NCBI GenBank assembly: GCA_036429605.1
Contig: CM071589.1
Span: 2,232,001 to 2,296,000, forward strand
DNA: 64,000 bases
Origin: Cladobotryum mycophilum
Lineage: Eukaryota; Ascomycota; Sordariomycetes; Hypocreales; Hypocreaceae
Direction: 5' to 3'
Under the pieces are notes generated by a model, which worked only from the letters and a program-made list of their open reading frames with translations, was not told the DNA's origin and made no database searches. Position 1 is the stretch's first letter, and every line of letters starts with the position of its first letter. Made by a program: the position numbers and the translations under genes. Positions 1 to 10,900 of this stretch are shown piece by piece.

Positions 1-1937
1 CAAGGGTAGCGGTAGTAGTACTGGTGGTGGTAGTGGTAGTGGTGGGAGAAAGGAATTTTGGGCGAGTGGGTGAATGGATTGTAAGGCTTACTTGCCTGCT
101 TTGCTATAATGATACAAGCATGTAAGATAAGAAAATAAGAAGTACAGTAATAGATAGGCACATGGGCTAATCGGAGGGGGACTGTGTGACGGAATATCAG
201 AAACAATAACGTTCCATGGGTGGTATTAAGTATGGGGAAAGGTTCACTGGACATGCATCCATCCATGTGATGAGCGTTACAGATACGTGGGACTCCGAAT
301 GTGATGGATGGTTCAAAAGTTTCGTATCAGCTCATAGCCGGTTGGCTACTTTGTACAAAGTATTTGTCCATGTTTTTCTCCGAGTCAGAAAAGAAAAGAA
401 AAAAGCAGAGATGTATGGATGTATGGAGCGTGGAGAAACATCTTGTCAGCTGATGATCATCACTCTTTTGTGACAAGTGCGATGATGTTTTACAATCATA
501 ACCCATTTCATTCCAAAGCAGCCCTGGAGTTCTCTCACACCTCCACTTTCCATCCATGGATCCATGTTTTTTGACCCTGATCCGATCCCTGGGGGGGGGC
601 CTGGATGTATACCTTGGGTGTGCCTGGAACTGGAACAGGAACTGGGACTGGGACTTTTTAGTGGGCAGACTACCTAGCAGCAGCACGCTAAACAGGTACA
701 TCCACTGCAACGTGGTGGTGACAAGAAGCCACGGCCAGGCCGCTAGCGCTGTGAGCGTTAGCGGCTGGAGCGCCCTAAAAAGAATGGAAGAAAGACAGAA
801 AAAACACAACTGGAGCCGATGGAACTGGAAGAGAGAAGAAGAAGAAGAAGAAGAAGAAGAAAAAGGCATCCCGAACCCACTAGAAAGCTTTGGGAAGAGG
901 TACCTAGTACCCAATTGTTGCCCCCAATGGTTGATTCCGCAGGTACCGGAAACATTGGCCCCCCCAAGCAAATCCCCATGCCGTCAGCGTCTCGTCTTGT
1001 TGCGTATCTCCCGTCTCGATCTCCCCGTCAAGGTACTTGGTACAGATAGTAAGTACTAGGGGACTTTCTTTTACCCTCTAGTACCCAGTAGTAGGTGTTA
1101 CTCCGTGCATGCGTTGCATTCATCGTTCACTCCCGTCACTTTTCGTTCTTCATCAGCTAAAACGGGTACCACTACTACGTGCTGCTATTACTCTCTTTCC
1201 CTTCCCACCTGCCTGCTCGAGGAAGAGAAAAAATATTTACACCTTCCCTTCTTTTCTAGCGTCTTCCTCTCTCTCTTCTCTCTCTCTCACTCTCTCTCCA
1301 TATCGTCTCATCCATTATTTGCCGATATTATTATTCTTCCTACTATCGGCAGCATAAACCCATGACGCTACCACTACCGCTATCTTACTTGTACCTCTAA
1401 AGCCAACGCTCTCTCATCCTCCCCCTTGTCTCGCTTCTACTCCGTACTCTCTTCTTCTCCCTCGCTTGCAGACTCGTAGTGCATATTGCACTGCATATTT
1501 CACTTTAGGCGCACGCAACCCGTCTGTTTCCATCACCGCCAGAAAGAGAAGCCAGTTGCTCTTTTCTTCTTCCTATTTTCCCTGTCTGGCCCGAATCCAT
1601 CCGTCGGATTACCGGGACATCATAATAGTATTCTCTGCAACTCCCTTTTTTGCCTAGGGATTACGACCGAGCAGCATTCGAGCCATATCTTACTCCCTTG
1701 CCCTCGACGTTCTTCATTCGCCAACAGCATCCGCCTACTGCCATTTGACTTACCGGTCGTCTCCGTCGTTGGAAACCTTCTTCTACACGTCTGTAGCCTA
1801 AGCTATCCCCCCAACAATTTCCACGCGCCGTTGGGATTATATCAATCTCCCTACGCTATCTATTCCACAAGACTCGACACAAACACACCACTACACCTAC
1901 AATACAAAGTAGCACATAAACGTGCAACTTCGCCAAC
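1..1937. other. Gene-free stretch and leader of the first gene
   Basis: I find no convincing gene here. The overlapping ORFs are low-complexity and carry no recognisable domain. A (GAA)n microsatellite lies at about 835-861. From about 1180 to 1930 the plus strand becomes strongly pyrimidine-rich, with CT runs around 1257-1300, as is typical of a long fungal promoter and 5' leader; it probably serves the gene that starts at 1938. One copy of the recurrent 9-mer TACTCCGTA is at 1438-1446. Confidence 0.6.
835..861. repeat. (GAA)n microsatellite
   Basis: Nine uninterrupted GAA units on the plus strand, followed by a short A run. It is read as poly-Glu, poly-Ser or poly-Leu in shadow ORFs that I do not consider genes. 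Confidence 0.85.
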
Positions 1938-2942
1938 ATGAAGGGCAAGCCCGTTGACCAGCTCGTTTACGACTATATGTTCCCCCGACCGAAGCCTACC
2001 GACCCTCAGAATTTCCAAGCCCTCCTCCAGCGTAGCCTCATCCCCGAGGTCCGTCAAGAAACGCACGCATTTTACGGCCATCTTGATACTCAGGAAGCCA
2101 AGTACCCTGGCCTCGACTACGCTCACCCTACTCATCGCATTCGTCTCAGCCGCTGGACCTGGCACCGTCGCCTCTTCAGAGCCCTTGACGGTCTTGGCCT
2201 GACACCCTCTGAGATTGCAGCACTCACAAAGTGGGAGGGCACAAAGTGGGCCAAGGAGAAGTTCGAGAAGGAACAGGGAATCATCATCAGAGATACCGCT
2301 GCTGATGGCTTCCCGGACTGGGCGGATCCCATTGATCGGCAGCCTGCACAACCTTCGCAACAGCGGCTACACACCGTTAGCATTCCTAGCCTAACAAGCA
2401 ATGAGAGCATGGCAGCCGAAGAGAGTGATGAGGAGCTCGAGAGCGTCGGCGTTGCACTGAACAACCGGTTGCGTGCCCAAGCAGCTAGGCGTGAAGCTGG
2501 CGAAACATCGGTCGTTTTGGATGAGGAGTGGGAACAATGGCTCAAGAACGCGATAGAGACCGGCGAGCTTGCCCTTCTCACCGAGAGGATGACCGATGAT
2601 ATGTTTCGTCGAACCAACAGCTCATCCCTTATTCCTGCTGCTCTGGTTCCGGCTGGCATGCTTAACCTGGCGCGAGCCGGTCAGTGGTCTGATATTCCTG
2701 AGTTCCTGCAGCCCATGCTTCGCCGAACTCTCGAAGCAGAAATCTCCGGCCGCCGTGAAGAGGCCCGGACTTCAGCAACTCGGTCTACACTCCAGTCAAC
2801 CTCTGATCCCACTCGGGATATTTTAACTGGCAATCTTGTTCGCTTCGGTGTACCTTGGCCTCGACGAACCTACTCAGATCTTCGCCTACCAGTAGGCGAG
2901 ACTGCGGCCAACCAGCGAACAGCAGAGACATCAGGCGCTTAG
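1938..2942 (+). CDS. Conserved-looking hypothetical protein, 334 aa
   Basis: This is a single uninterrupted ORF of 334 codons after a pyrimidine-rich leader. I do not recognise a named family. The first 150 residues look folded: they are rich in Trp, Arg and aromatics, with short helical stretches around RLSRWTWHRRLFRALDGL (about residues 69-86) and a WEGTKWAKEKFEKEQG segment near 100. The middle (about 150-210) is acidic and probably disordered, and residues 210-290 look helical again. There is no signal peptide or membrane segment. It converges with GCN5 downstream. The start was chosen as the first ATG of the ORF, with a good purine context (AACATGA). That it is a real gene rests on length and composition; its function is unknown. 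Confidence 0.75.
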   Translation: MKGKPVDQLVYDYMFPRPKPTDPQNFQALLQRSLIPEVRQETHAFYGHLDTQEAKYPGLDYAHPTHRIRLSRWTWHRRLFRALDGLGLTPSEIAALTKWEGTKWAKEKFEKEQGIIIRDTAADGFPDWADPIDRQPAQPSQQRLHTVSIPSLTSNESMAAEESDEELESVGVALNNRLRAQAARREAGETSVVLDEEWEQWLKNAIETGELALLTERMTDDMFRRTNSSSLIPAALVPAGMLNLARAGQWSDIPEFLQPMLRRTLEAEISGRREEARTSATRSTLQSTSDPTRDILTGNLVRFGVPWPRRTYSDLRLPVGETAANQRTAETSGA

Positions 2943-3971
2943 GCTGTTTCATCCTACTTTGCTTCAGGCTAAAGTATTTGGCGACAATTTGACGACTGGA
3001 ATCTGATGATACACCCCCTTTTATTGGCATAAGCCACTCACCTTATACCCTCTTTTAATTTGCATACGTTATAGAACTGCTGTTACGTTTTCGTGGCAGT
3101 CATAACAGCAACACCGATATATTACAGATGGCTCGACTGCATGAGCAGAGTGTCGACCATCTGGTTGATTTCATTTTTTGGAGTTTGGAAGGTTTCAGCG
3201 ATTCTTCGGGGATTGATTTTGACTTTTATCACCTACTTTCCCCCTTTTCTCCTTTGCTTCCATTCATTTTTCGGATTGGAAATTTTTGTCCGTTGAGCTT
3301 TTTTCTTCTTCTCGGATGTCTAGATGGCATGGGCTTTTTTTTTAAAGGGAAGAGTGACAAACGTATGGGGAAGACTTTTGCTGTGCTCAGGTTTTTTCTT
3401 TTCTTTCTTTCGTTTATCTTGGACGGGATTGGGAGACGGAAAGGGGTTATAGGGAAAAGGTGGTGAAGCTCTTGTAATTTGAGCAGTGAGCACTATAGAG
3501 AATGAACATTAGAATCTCATCAAGTTGTGCAAATAACAAGTGCTTTCAATAGTAAAGGATTTCCTTCTTTTGATAATTGCTGTTGGCTCTGTTAAGGATA
3601 AACTCAATCTGATGAGGAATACTATGATGACATCTTTGAATGCTGTCCCGTTCTCTCATCCTATCCTTGCCAGCATTGAGCTCTCGAGTCTTTTCTAATT
3701 CAGCTTAACTCGCATTGCGCCCTAAAATACCCAGGTCGTTGTCTTCCAACCGTAACGCCATCGCTTGTCCTAATACAAATACACTCCAGCTCCTCTAGGC
3801 TGGTGAATCATTCTCACGTGGATAAAAAAGGAGAAAAGGGAAGGGGAAAAGAAAAAAGAAAAAAGGAGGACGTAACTCCTTTCACAGTTAAAACAAAAAA
3901 ATTCACTGTGCCGGGTTTATAGAACTGTTGCGTACTTTCAAGCGTATAATCCGTGGTGTACGAGGGAAGCT
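2943..3971. other. Convergent intergenic region
   Basis: This is the 3' flank shared by the 334-aa gene (+) and GCN5 (-). It is T-rich on the plus strand at 3160-3450 and A-rich at 3820-3900. The small ORFs at 3093-3466 are Phe/Leu-rich and fit read-through of untranslated T-rich DNA. I see no gene. Confidence 0.6.
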
Positions 3972-5270
3972 CTACTTCTCCGGCTCGAGATGCGACCACT
4001 CCGGTACGGCCTTGAGCTGCTGCCACATGAACTTCTCCAGCTTGTTGGCCAACTTAGCGTAGGTGGTGTTTTCACTGTTGTACTTGCGGCAGTTGTCGAA
4101 GATGAGCTTGGCGTCTCGGATGAAGTCCTCGGGGGTGGCGTATTGGTCGGCTTCGAGCTTGCTCTCCATGGTGCTGAGGTCCATGGGTTCCTTGATGACT
4201 TCGTAGTAGTCTGCCACGTCGTCTCTGTTGACGGGTACGAGGAAGGGCCATGCTGAGTTGTGGTTTTGGAGGTCGTTGAGGAGGTGGAGGAGTTGGTTGT
4301 AGTTGGGTCCGTGACGGGGCTGTCTAGCCAACTCGTCCATATCGGGCGACCAACCAGAGGCGCGGATGGCGGGGATGTCGAGCGGGTTGATTTCGCAGAT
4401 GCCATTCTTCCACTCCTTGGGCGGCGCGTGAACATTGTGGGATTTAGAGTATGCGCGTATCTTGGCCTTTACGCACTCCTTCTGCTTAAGTAGCATGCGT
4501 CCCATTTCGAGATATCGTATGCGGGGTAGCATCGAGCATTGCATGATGGTACCTCCCTCGTAATCCTTGATATAACCCATCCACACGTTCTTAGGCAGTG
4601 TGATTTCCTTGGTAAATCCTTGCTTCTTGAAGTATCCAATGGCGTGGTTGTCGGCGTACGTCAGGAAATGCATGACGTCGCTGGTGGCCTTGACGTAGTC
4701 CTTCAGGTGGGACATGAGGTGGGAGCCGTACCCCTTGACTTGCTGGTCAGAACTAATGGCGCAGAAGACAATCTCGGCGAACTGGCGGCCCTTGAAGGGG
4801 CGGTAGGTGATGCCGCCCACGACCTCGAGGGGCTTCTTGACGATGGCGATGGACAGGTGGGTTCGGTCGTAGACGAGGCGGGCGATGTAATCCTTGGGCA
4901 TCTTGGGGAGCTGCTTCTGGAAGATGCATTTGAGGCCCGTGAGGATGATGAGGGACTCGCGCTCGTTGTCATTGTTGACGACGCGGAATTCGATTTCGCC
5001 GTTGCGCTCTTCGATGACGGCAGGCTGTGTGAGGGTTGGCAAAAAAACGTCAGTACAAGGCGCGACGCATGACCTGTAGCTGTTTTGGGCGTATTTGTGT
5101 GTGCGTGTGTGTGTATGTAGCAGATTTCATACCTTCTCTGGGAAAGGAATTGGCTTTATCTCGGCGTTCTTTTCGTCTGATGTATCGGCGGCATCCTCGT
5201 CCTGCTTCACTCTCTTGGAGGCTGTCGGCGAGGTCGGATCATCCTCTGCTTTGCGCTTGTTGCCTGGCAT
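3972..5270 (-). CDS. GCN5: GCN5 histone acetyltransferase (SAGA catalytic subunit)
   Basis: It transfers acetyl groups from acetyl-CoA to histone H3 lysines within SAGA/ADA complexes in the nucleus. Two exons: 5270-5133 (46 codons) and 5024-3972, separated by a GT-AG intron at 5132-5025; the predicted protein has 396 aa. The first exon supplies a basic, NLS-like start (MPGNKRKAEDD) and joins in frame as FPEK/PAVIEERNG. The GNAT domain spans about residues 57-215, with the catalytic Glu in FAEIVF (E130) and the acetyl-CoA loop QVKGYG (141-146). The C-terminal bromodomain (about 290-390) has the acetyl-lysine-binding Asn in KYNSENT (N362). An ATG inside the intron (5042) also gives a long ORF, but it would lose the conserved FPEK junction. 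No residue of the core looks altered. Confidence 0.97.
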
Positions 5271-5837
5271 ACTCTTTAGCAAATCAAACTATGGTCGCAT
5301 CAAACGGTCATGTATGCGCATACCCTCCTCCTTGATATCCACCATGGCCACGAATCAGTCGTGCAGTCGAACAAAGTTGTCTTGCTCTGAGAGCCCCAAG
5401 ATTTGCGAACTTGGGAACTGTTCCAAGAATGTTGGTTTGCGCACGCGGCGAATGGTTGAAAGGTGCATTGGTGGATGGATAGATGTCATTGGTTAGAGCT
5501 TGCTTACAGTGCCTGGTGGGGAGTTTGGGGAGAGTGACCACGTGCGGTGCTAACCTTATCGAGATATGCACTGGTGGAAACACGGCCAGCAAGAACACCT
5601 GCTGAAAATGAATCAATGATGTCGAACTGATCCATTCAATCGGTCAACGTTGATGATAGCACTTCCTCAAAACATAATGTGTGACTATCAATAGAATGTT
5701 GCATAATCCATCGTTTTATGAACCTAATTATCACAAAATTGTTATGGCAAATAATATAACCAACCCCAATGCAATCATCTGGCTATTCGGATGACATTCT
5801 GTAGCCTTGCTTTTCCCTACGAACCAATCTGGGATGA
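5271..5837. other. GCN5 upstream region and 3' flank of the PSD gene
   Basis: About 570 bp lie between the GCN5 start codon and the stop of the phosphatidylserine decarboxylase gene; both genes are on the minus strand. It must hold the GCN5 promoter. I see no TATA-like element I would defend and no additional gene. Confidence 0.5.
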
Positions 5838-7152
5838 CTAGAATTTAGCTGCTTCGGCATAAGTCTTCTCTCCATCGTCAGTTCCCTGTGTGTCTTGGAA
5901 CCCATCCTCGACGCTGCTTCCCAGGCTCATGCCCACTTCAACAGACGTCTGGATCTGCCGCCTGCTCAGGTCGACCAAGTCGTGATCGAACTTGATTCTG
6001 CCACGTTGGAACGCAACGACTACGGATGAGCCACCGAATTGAAAGAGTCCAATTTCGTCTCCCTTCTTGATTTCGCTACCGGCCTCCTGCCAGTGGTCGT
6101 GGATTCTGCTACCGTTAATACTCGGGAAATGCCACAATCGGAGTGCACTTACTGGACGCTCCCGACATCTGTTGCTCCAATGGCAACAAATAGCACATCT
6201 CCAAACTCCTCGGTCTCGATAATGACGTACTCCCTCCGATTTCGTGTCAAGATATCCACCTTGCTGCGGAGGGCTATTGGGTCAACTTGGTAGTAATCCC
6301 CAGGTATGCTCCTGAACAGCTTGATCTTGCCAGTAACAGGGGAATGAAAACGATGATAATCCTGGGGCGATAGGCGGAAGCTCGCAACGGCAGCACCCGA
6401 AAAGTGCTCGCCGAGCTTCATGTCCATGACTAGGTTCGAGATGCTAAAGTCGTTGCCTTTGATCCAGAGTTTCTTAGCCTCGTCAACCGAATTATACACG
6501 ACGACACGAGAGTCAGCAACAACGGTAGCCAAAGAGTTGTTTTCCTGGTCAGTGATGGGACGCGAGCCTGATTTATGCGTTCTGATGAAGAAATCTTCAA
6601 AAGTATCGTACGCATTCAAATCCGATGGCTCAAACTCATTCATATTTATGCCATAAGAGTCGACGAACCCCTTGATCTGTTTCTTGGACTTTTTCGTCCC
6701 CTCCTCTCTTCCTATCGATATGGTCAGGAACAGTTTGCATTCATGGACCAAAGAACTCTATAGTTACCTTTTTCGATCGACTTCTCATGCAGCCAAAGTC
6801 GCATGGCATGGGTGGTATCTAGCCATTCTGTGAAAGGGTTGAAGAGGAAGAGTAGCTTGAGCTTCTTGATGAGTGGTTGCTGTTCTCTCTCAAGTTTCCC
6901 GGTCTGTTTCTCATTCAGGTCATTAAAGGTCCCCAAAGAGCGGAGGCAGTTGAGTATCATACCTTGCGATCAAGTGATCTCCATCCAACCGGTACATTCT
7001 GAGACTAAAATAACGTCAATATGATGGCGTTTGTCGAAAACTAGAATCGACAGCCATACCAAGTGCGTCCATGATAGGAACAAGTCGGCAATTGAGTGAA
7101 GTATACGCAGAATGAACATGATGATGAATGACCAGTCAAAAAGTTCTATCAA
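5838..7152 (-). CDS. Phosphatidylserine decarboxylase family protein
   Basis: Members of this family decarboxylate phosphatidylserine to phosphatidylethanolamine using a self-generated pyruvoyl group. I reconstruct five exons: 7152-7060, 7004-6963, 6903-6768, 6711-6153 and 6105-5838. All introns are GT-AG and short (47-60 bp), and the frame closes to 365 aa. An alternative ATG at 7119 would give 354 aa. The likely catalytic triad is present: Asp157 in VADSRV, His210/213 in DYHRFH, and the self-cleavage site GGSS (about 301-304), which takes the place of LGST in the bacterial and mitochondrial enzymes. The N-terminus is hydrophobic and may anchor the protein. It lacks the C2/EF-hand regions of PSD2-type enzymes, so it belongs to the shorter fungal PSD-like group; the true substrate is inferred. 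Confidence 0.85.
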
Positions 7153-7986
7153 GTCAACCTTCTATGACTTATATGATAAGGATGAAAACTGATCCAAGAT
7201 TCAAACAGTCAGTATCTTGGGTTTATAAATGCGAGTCCACAATGAATGATGGACTCATGACGCAACGTCTTCATAGTGCGCCATCATTCACGCCATGACC
7301 CCATTCTCCAAATTTATCATGGGTTACGGAATGATTAAGTCAAGCTTCTTGGAGAGGTCCATCTAATTAACATTCTAAAAGCTATGGAGAGGCAAGGACT
7401 GGAGCAATATGGCAAACAAAGTCGTGTCTATTGTTCCTCTTTGTTTCTCTTTGTTTCTCTTTGTTTCTCTTTGTTTCTCTTTGTTTCTCTTTGTTTCTCT
7501 TTGTTTCTCTTATTTCTCTCCATTTCTGACATTTCTCTCCATTTCTCTTACATATATTTTTAATTTCCAATTCCTACATCAGGCGTATTATCCCCGTGTC
7601 ATACCTTATACTAGGCTCTAACCTGGTCTTTTTTCTCCCGCACGAGATAAGTTCAGCCTCACTTCTCAACCAACAACATGGATGACTGTGCATATGATGC
7701 AGTTCCTCTAATTGGCCACATTTTATGACAAGAGGAGTACATATGTGCAAGTATGTGTTTCTGCAATATATTCCATGCCTGGCCGCAGTAGCCCCTCTCT
7801 GTAGGGGTTGCCTGCTCAGCCTCAAGTCCGCATCAGGCTCCAGTTCGCATCAGGCATCACTGCCCAGTCTTCAATTCTTACAATACATCCAAATATCCGG
7901 TAGTTGTTGATGGCCGAAGAATACAGAGTTCCACTATCAAAAGCCGCATCTATAATTTGCTCGCCTGCTGTCGATATCCTGCTCTG
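7153..7986. other. Divergent region between the PSD gene and the NLR gene
   Basis: This 830 bp region separates the starts of two divergent genes. It contains the perfect 10-bp tandem repeat listed separately and is otherwise AT-leaning without a gene. Both promoters must lie here. Part of the right side (about 7725-7950) could be leader of the NLR transcript. Confidence 0.5.
7431..7510. repeat. Tandem repeat of a 10-bp unit TTGTTTCTCT
   Basis: Seven perfect head-to-tail copies occupy 7441-7510, and a copy with one mismatch (TTGTTCCTCT) precedes them at 7431-7440. Related T/C-rich sequence trails off to about 7555. Because the unit is 10 bp, close to one helical turn, the pyrimidine tracts all face one side of the DNA. 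It lies about 480 bp upstream of the NLR start codon. Confidence 0.95.
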
Positions 7987-10900
7987 ATGGCGTCGCCGCC
8001 GCACAGTCGCTTTGATTTCGAGATCGCCATAGTCTGCGCTTTGCCGCTTGAAGCTGACGCGGTTTTAACTTTGTTCGATACTTTTTGGGACGACAACGGC
8101 GATCAATATGGTAGGGCTAGGGGTGATCAAAACACATACACAACAGGGCGAATGGGGAACTTCGATATTGTCTTGGTACTTCTACCAAGCATGGGGAAAG
8201 TGAGTGCGGCGAGTGCAGCGGCTAGCCTACGGTCAAGTTACCCGGAACTTAAACTTGTTCTATTAACCGGCATTTGTGGTGGCGTGCCAAAACCTGCTCC
8301 TGGTGTGGACGTAATCCTCGGCGATGTGATCATCAGCAAGACTGTTGTTCAATATGATCTTGGTCGACAATATCCGGATACATTCTCGATAAAAGATGGT
8401 GCTGAAGGTCTTGGGAAAGCTATGAAACAGATACAAAGCTTTATTATTCAGTTCGAAACGAACTTCAAACTCGAGAAACTCGAGAAACGGGCTGCTGCTT
8501 TCCTTGAGCTACTCCAGCAGAAAGCAAACCCCAAGTACCAATATCCTGGCACTACTGAGGACAGGCTATTTGAGGCAAGCCACCAACACAAACACCATCG
8601 CTCGCCGGCTTGTCTTTGCGCAAACTTCAGCAAGTGTGGTGATCCCGTTTGCGAAGAGTCGAGGGGTCTCTCGTGTGACGAGCTTGGGTGCAACGACCTT
8701 GTGCAGAGAGAACGACTTCGAGAAAAGCAGGAGCTTCAAATCACGGATAGCAATCAGGAAGCCCAGGCCTTTTCTATCTTCATTGGCCGCTTCGGGTCGG
8801 GTGACAAAGTTCTCAAATCAGGAGAGGATCGTGATCGAATAGCCCGCGATCACAAGCTTATGGCATTCGAGATGGAGGGGGCTGGGCTCTGGGGCGAACT
8901 CCCCTGTCTTGTTGTGAAAGCAGTTTGTGACTACGCCGATAGTCATAAGAACAAATCGTGGCAGAACTTTGCAGCTGCAACGGCCGCATCCGTCACCAAG
9001 GCGCTGGTGGAGTGTCACATCAAGACAGACAAGCGGTCTAGGGGCTCAACTAGGTGGCGAGAGAATCATCCCGGTTTCACGGAAGAAGATAAAGCATGTA
9101 TCAGGGATCTACGCAATACAGACCCTCGGGACGACAAAACCAGGATTGAGGAAACCAAGGGTGGGTTGCTGAAGGACTCCTACTGCTGGATTTTGGAAAA
9201 TGATGATTTCCAAGAATGGAAGGATAACCGAAATCACCGATTGCTTTGGATTAAAGGGGATCCAGGCAAAGGAAAGACTATGCTGCTATGTGGCATCATT
9301 AACGAGATGGAGTCCTTAAAGGTCGATTACACCATATCCTACTTTTTCTGTCGCGCATCCGAGACTGGGCTGAACAGCGCTACTGCAGTACTAAGAGGTA
9401 TAATTTACCTCTTCATCATTCAACGCCCTTCCCTCATTTCACATGTCCAAGAAAAGTACCAAGTTTCTGGCAAACGACTATTTGAGGATGTAAATTCCTG
9501 GGTAGCGCTGTCAAAAATCCTGCTCGCCATGCTCAAAGACCCGAGTTTGACAAATGCCATGTTAGTGATCGATGGCCTCGACGAGTGCACAGAAGATCTT
9601 CCATGTCTCATGAGCTTCATTTCTCAAGCTTCTTGTTCACACAATGCCAAGTGGATCGTATCGAGCCGCAACTGGCCGGATATAGAACAAAGATTGGAAG
9701 TCGTTTCTCGGAAAGTTAGACTGTGTCTTGAGTTGAACGAGGATGCCCTTTCTACAGCTGTCCAGGCATACGTCAGATATAAGGTGCAGCGTCTATCCCA
9801 GAACAAGAAATTCGATGATAAGATGCGGCGTAACATTGAGCAGCGCCTCATTACACGCGCCGACAATACGTTCTTATGGGTAGCTTTGGTTTGTCAAAGG
9901 TTAGAGGAAGTGGCCAAATGGCAGGTACTCCGAACTATAGAAGATATTCCAGTGGGGCTGAACGAGTTTTATGCCCAGATGATGGGTCGAATCGAGAATT
10001 TAGGCAATGAAATATCGAGGCTTTGTCAACAAGTCTTACGAACGGTCATTTTGGCTTATCGACCGCTTGACTTGGAAGAGCTAGGCCAATTATCTGACTT
10101 TTCAGAGGATGTTCAGAGCGACATTGATTCGATTGAGGAAATTGTGAAGATGTGTGGATCATTTCTTATCATAAGAAATGGCACTGTCTATATCATCCAT
10201 CAGTCCGCGAAGGATTACTTATGCAAAAGTACATTTGTGCTTCCAGGGGGCATGGAACAAGAGCAGTATTTCATGTCCAAGAGGCTACTGAGCATATTGC
10301 TTGCCCCAGGTGCTCTCAAGAGAGACTTGTATAACCTGCATTCCCCTGGATTTCTCATTCAAGATGTCTCTCCGCCTGCACCTAACCCTTTGACTCCAAT
10401 CCGGTATGCGTGTGTTTATTGGATCAATCACTTGGACAGCTCGGTCCCTTCGAGAAATCCCACATATAATGACCAATCCATCGAAAGTCTTCTGATTCAA
10501 TTCTTCGAGAGAAAATTCCTATACTGGCTAGAATGCCTTAGCCTACTGCAAAGTGTGTCGGAAGGAGTGACTAGTCTGCAGAAACTCGAGGCACTATGCG
10601 TAAGTATCCGAGATGTGGTATAGAAGCACGAGCGGATATCTGACATGAATCATAGGTGACTCTGGGGCTTCAAAATGTCAGGGAGATCGCATGGGATGCG
10701 AATAGATTCATTCTGGCTCATCAGGAGCTAATAGAGCTTGCCCCATTGCAAGTATATGCATCAGCACTCATCTTCAGCCCTACTTGTAGTAAAATAAGGC
10801 AATTTTACAAAAAAGAAGAACTTGATTGGATTTCATTGGAGCCCGCTGAAGAAAATTGGAGCCCGCTTTTCCAATTCTTCAGTCAATACCCCGAGGAGCG

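Noticed and set aside
327..1059. Overlapping ORFs with poly-Ser, poly-Glu or poly-Leu
   Set aside because: They translate the GAA repeat and flanking low-complexity DNA in several frames; no domain and no splice partners.
3093..3466. Phe/Leu-rich ORFs between the first gene and GCN5
   Set aside because: T-rich 3' flank read in frame; not a membrane protein with any recognisable topology.
4539..5072. 177-codon plus-strand ORF opposite GCN5
   Set aside because: Antisense shadow of the GNAT domain.
7441..7510. Regular repeats that could suggest a CRISPR-like array
   Set aside because: A contiguous 10-bp tandem repeat with no spacers, in a eukaryotic genome.
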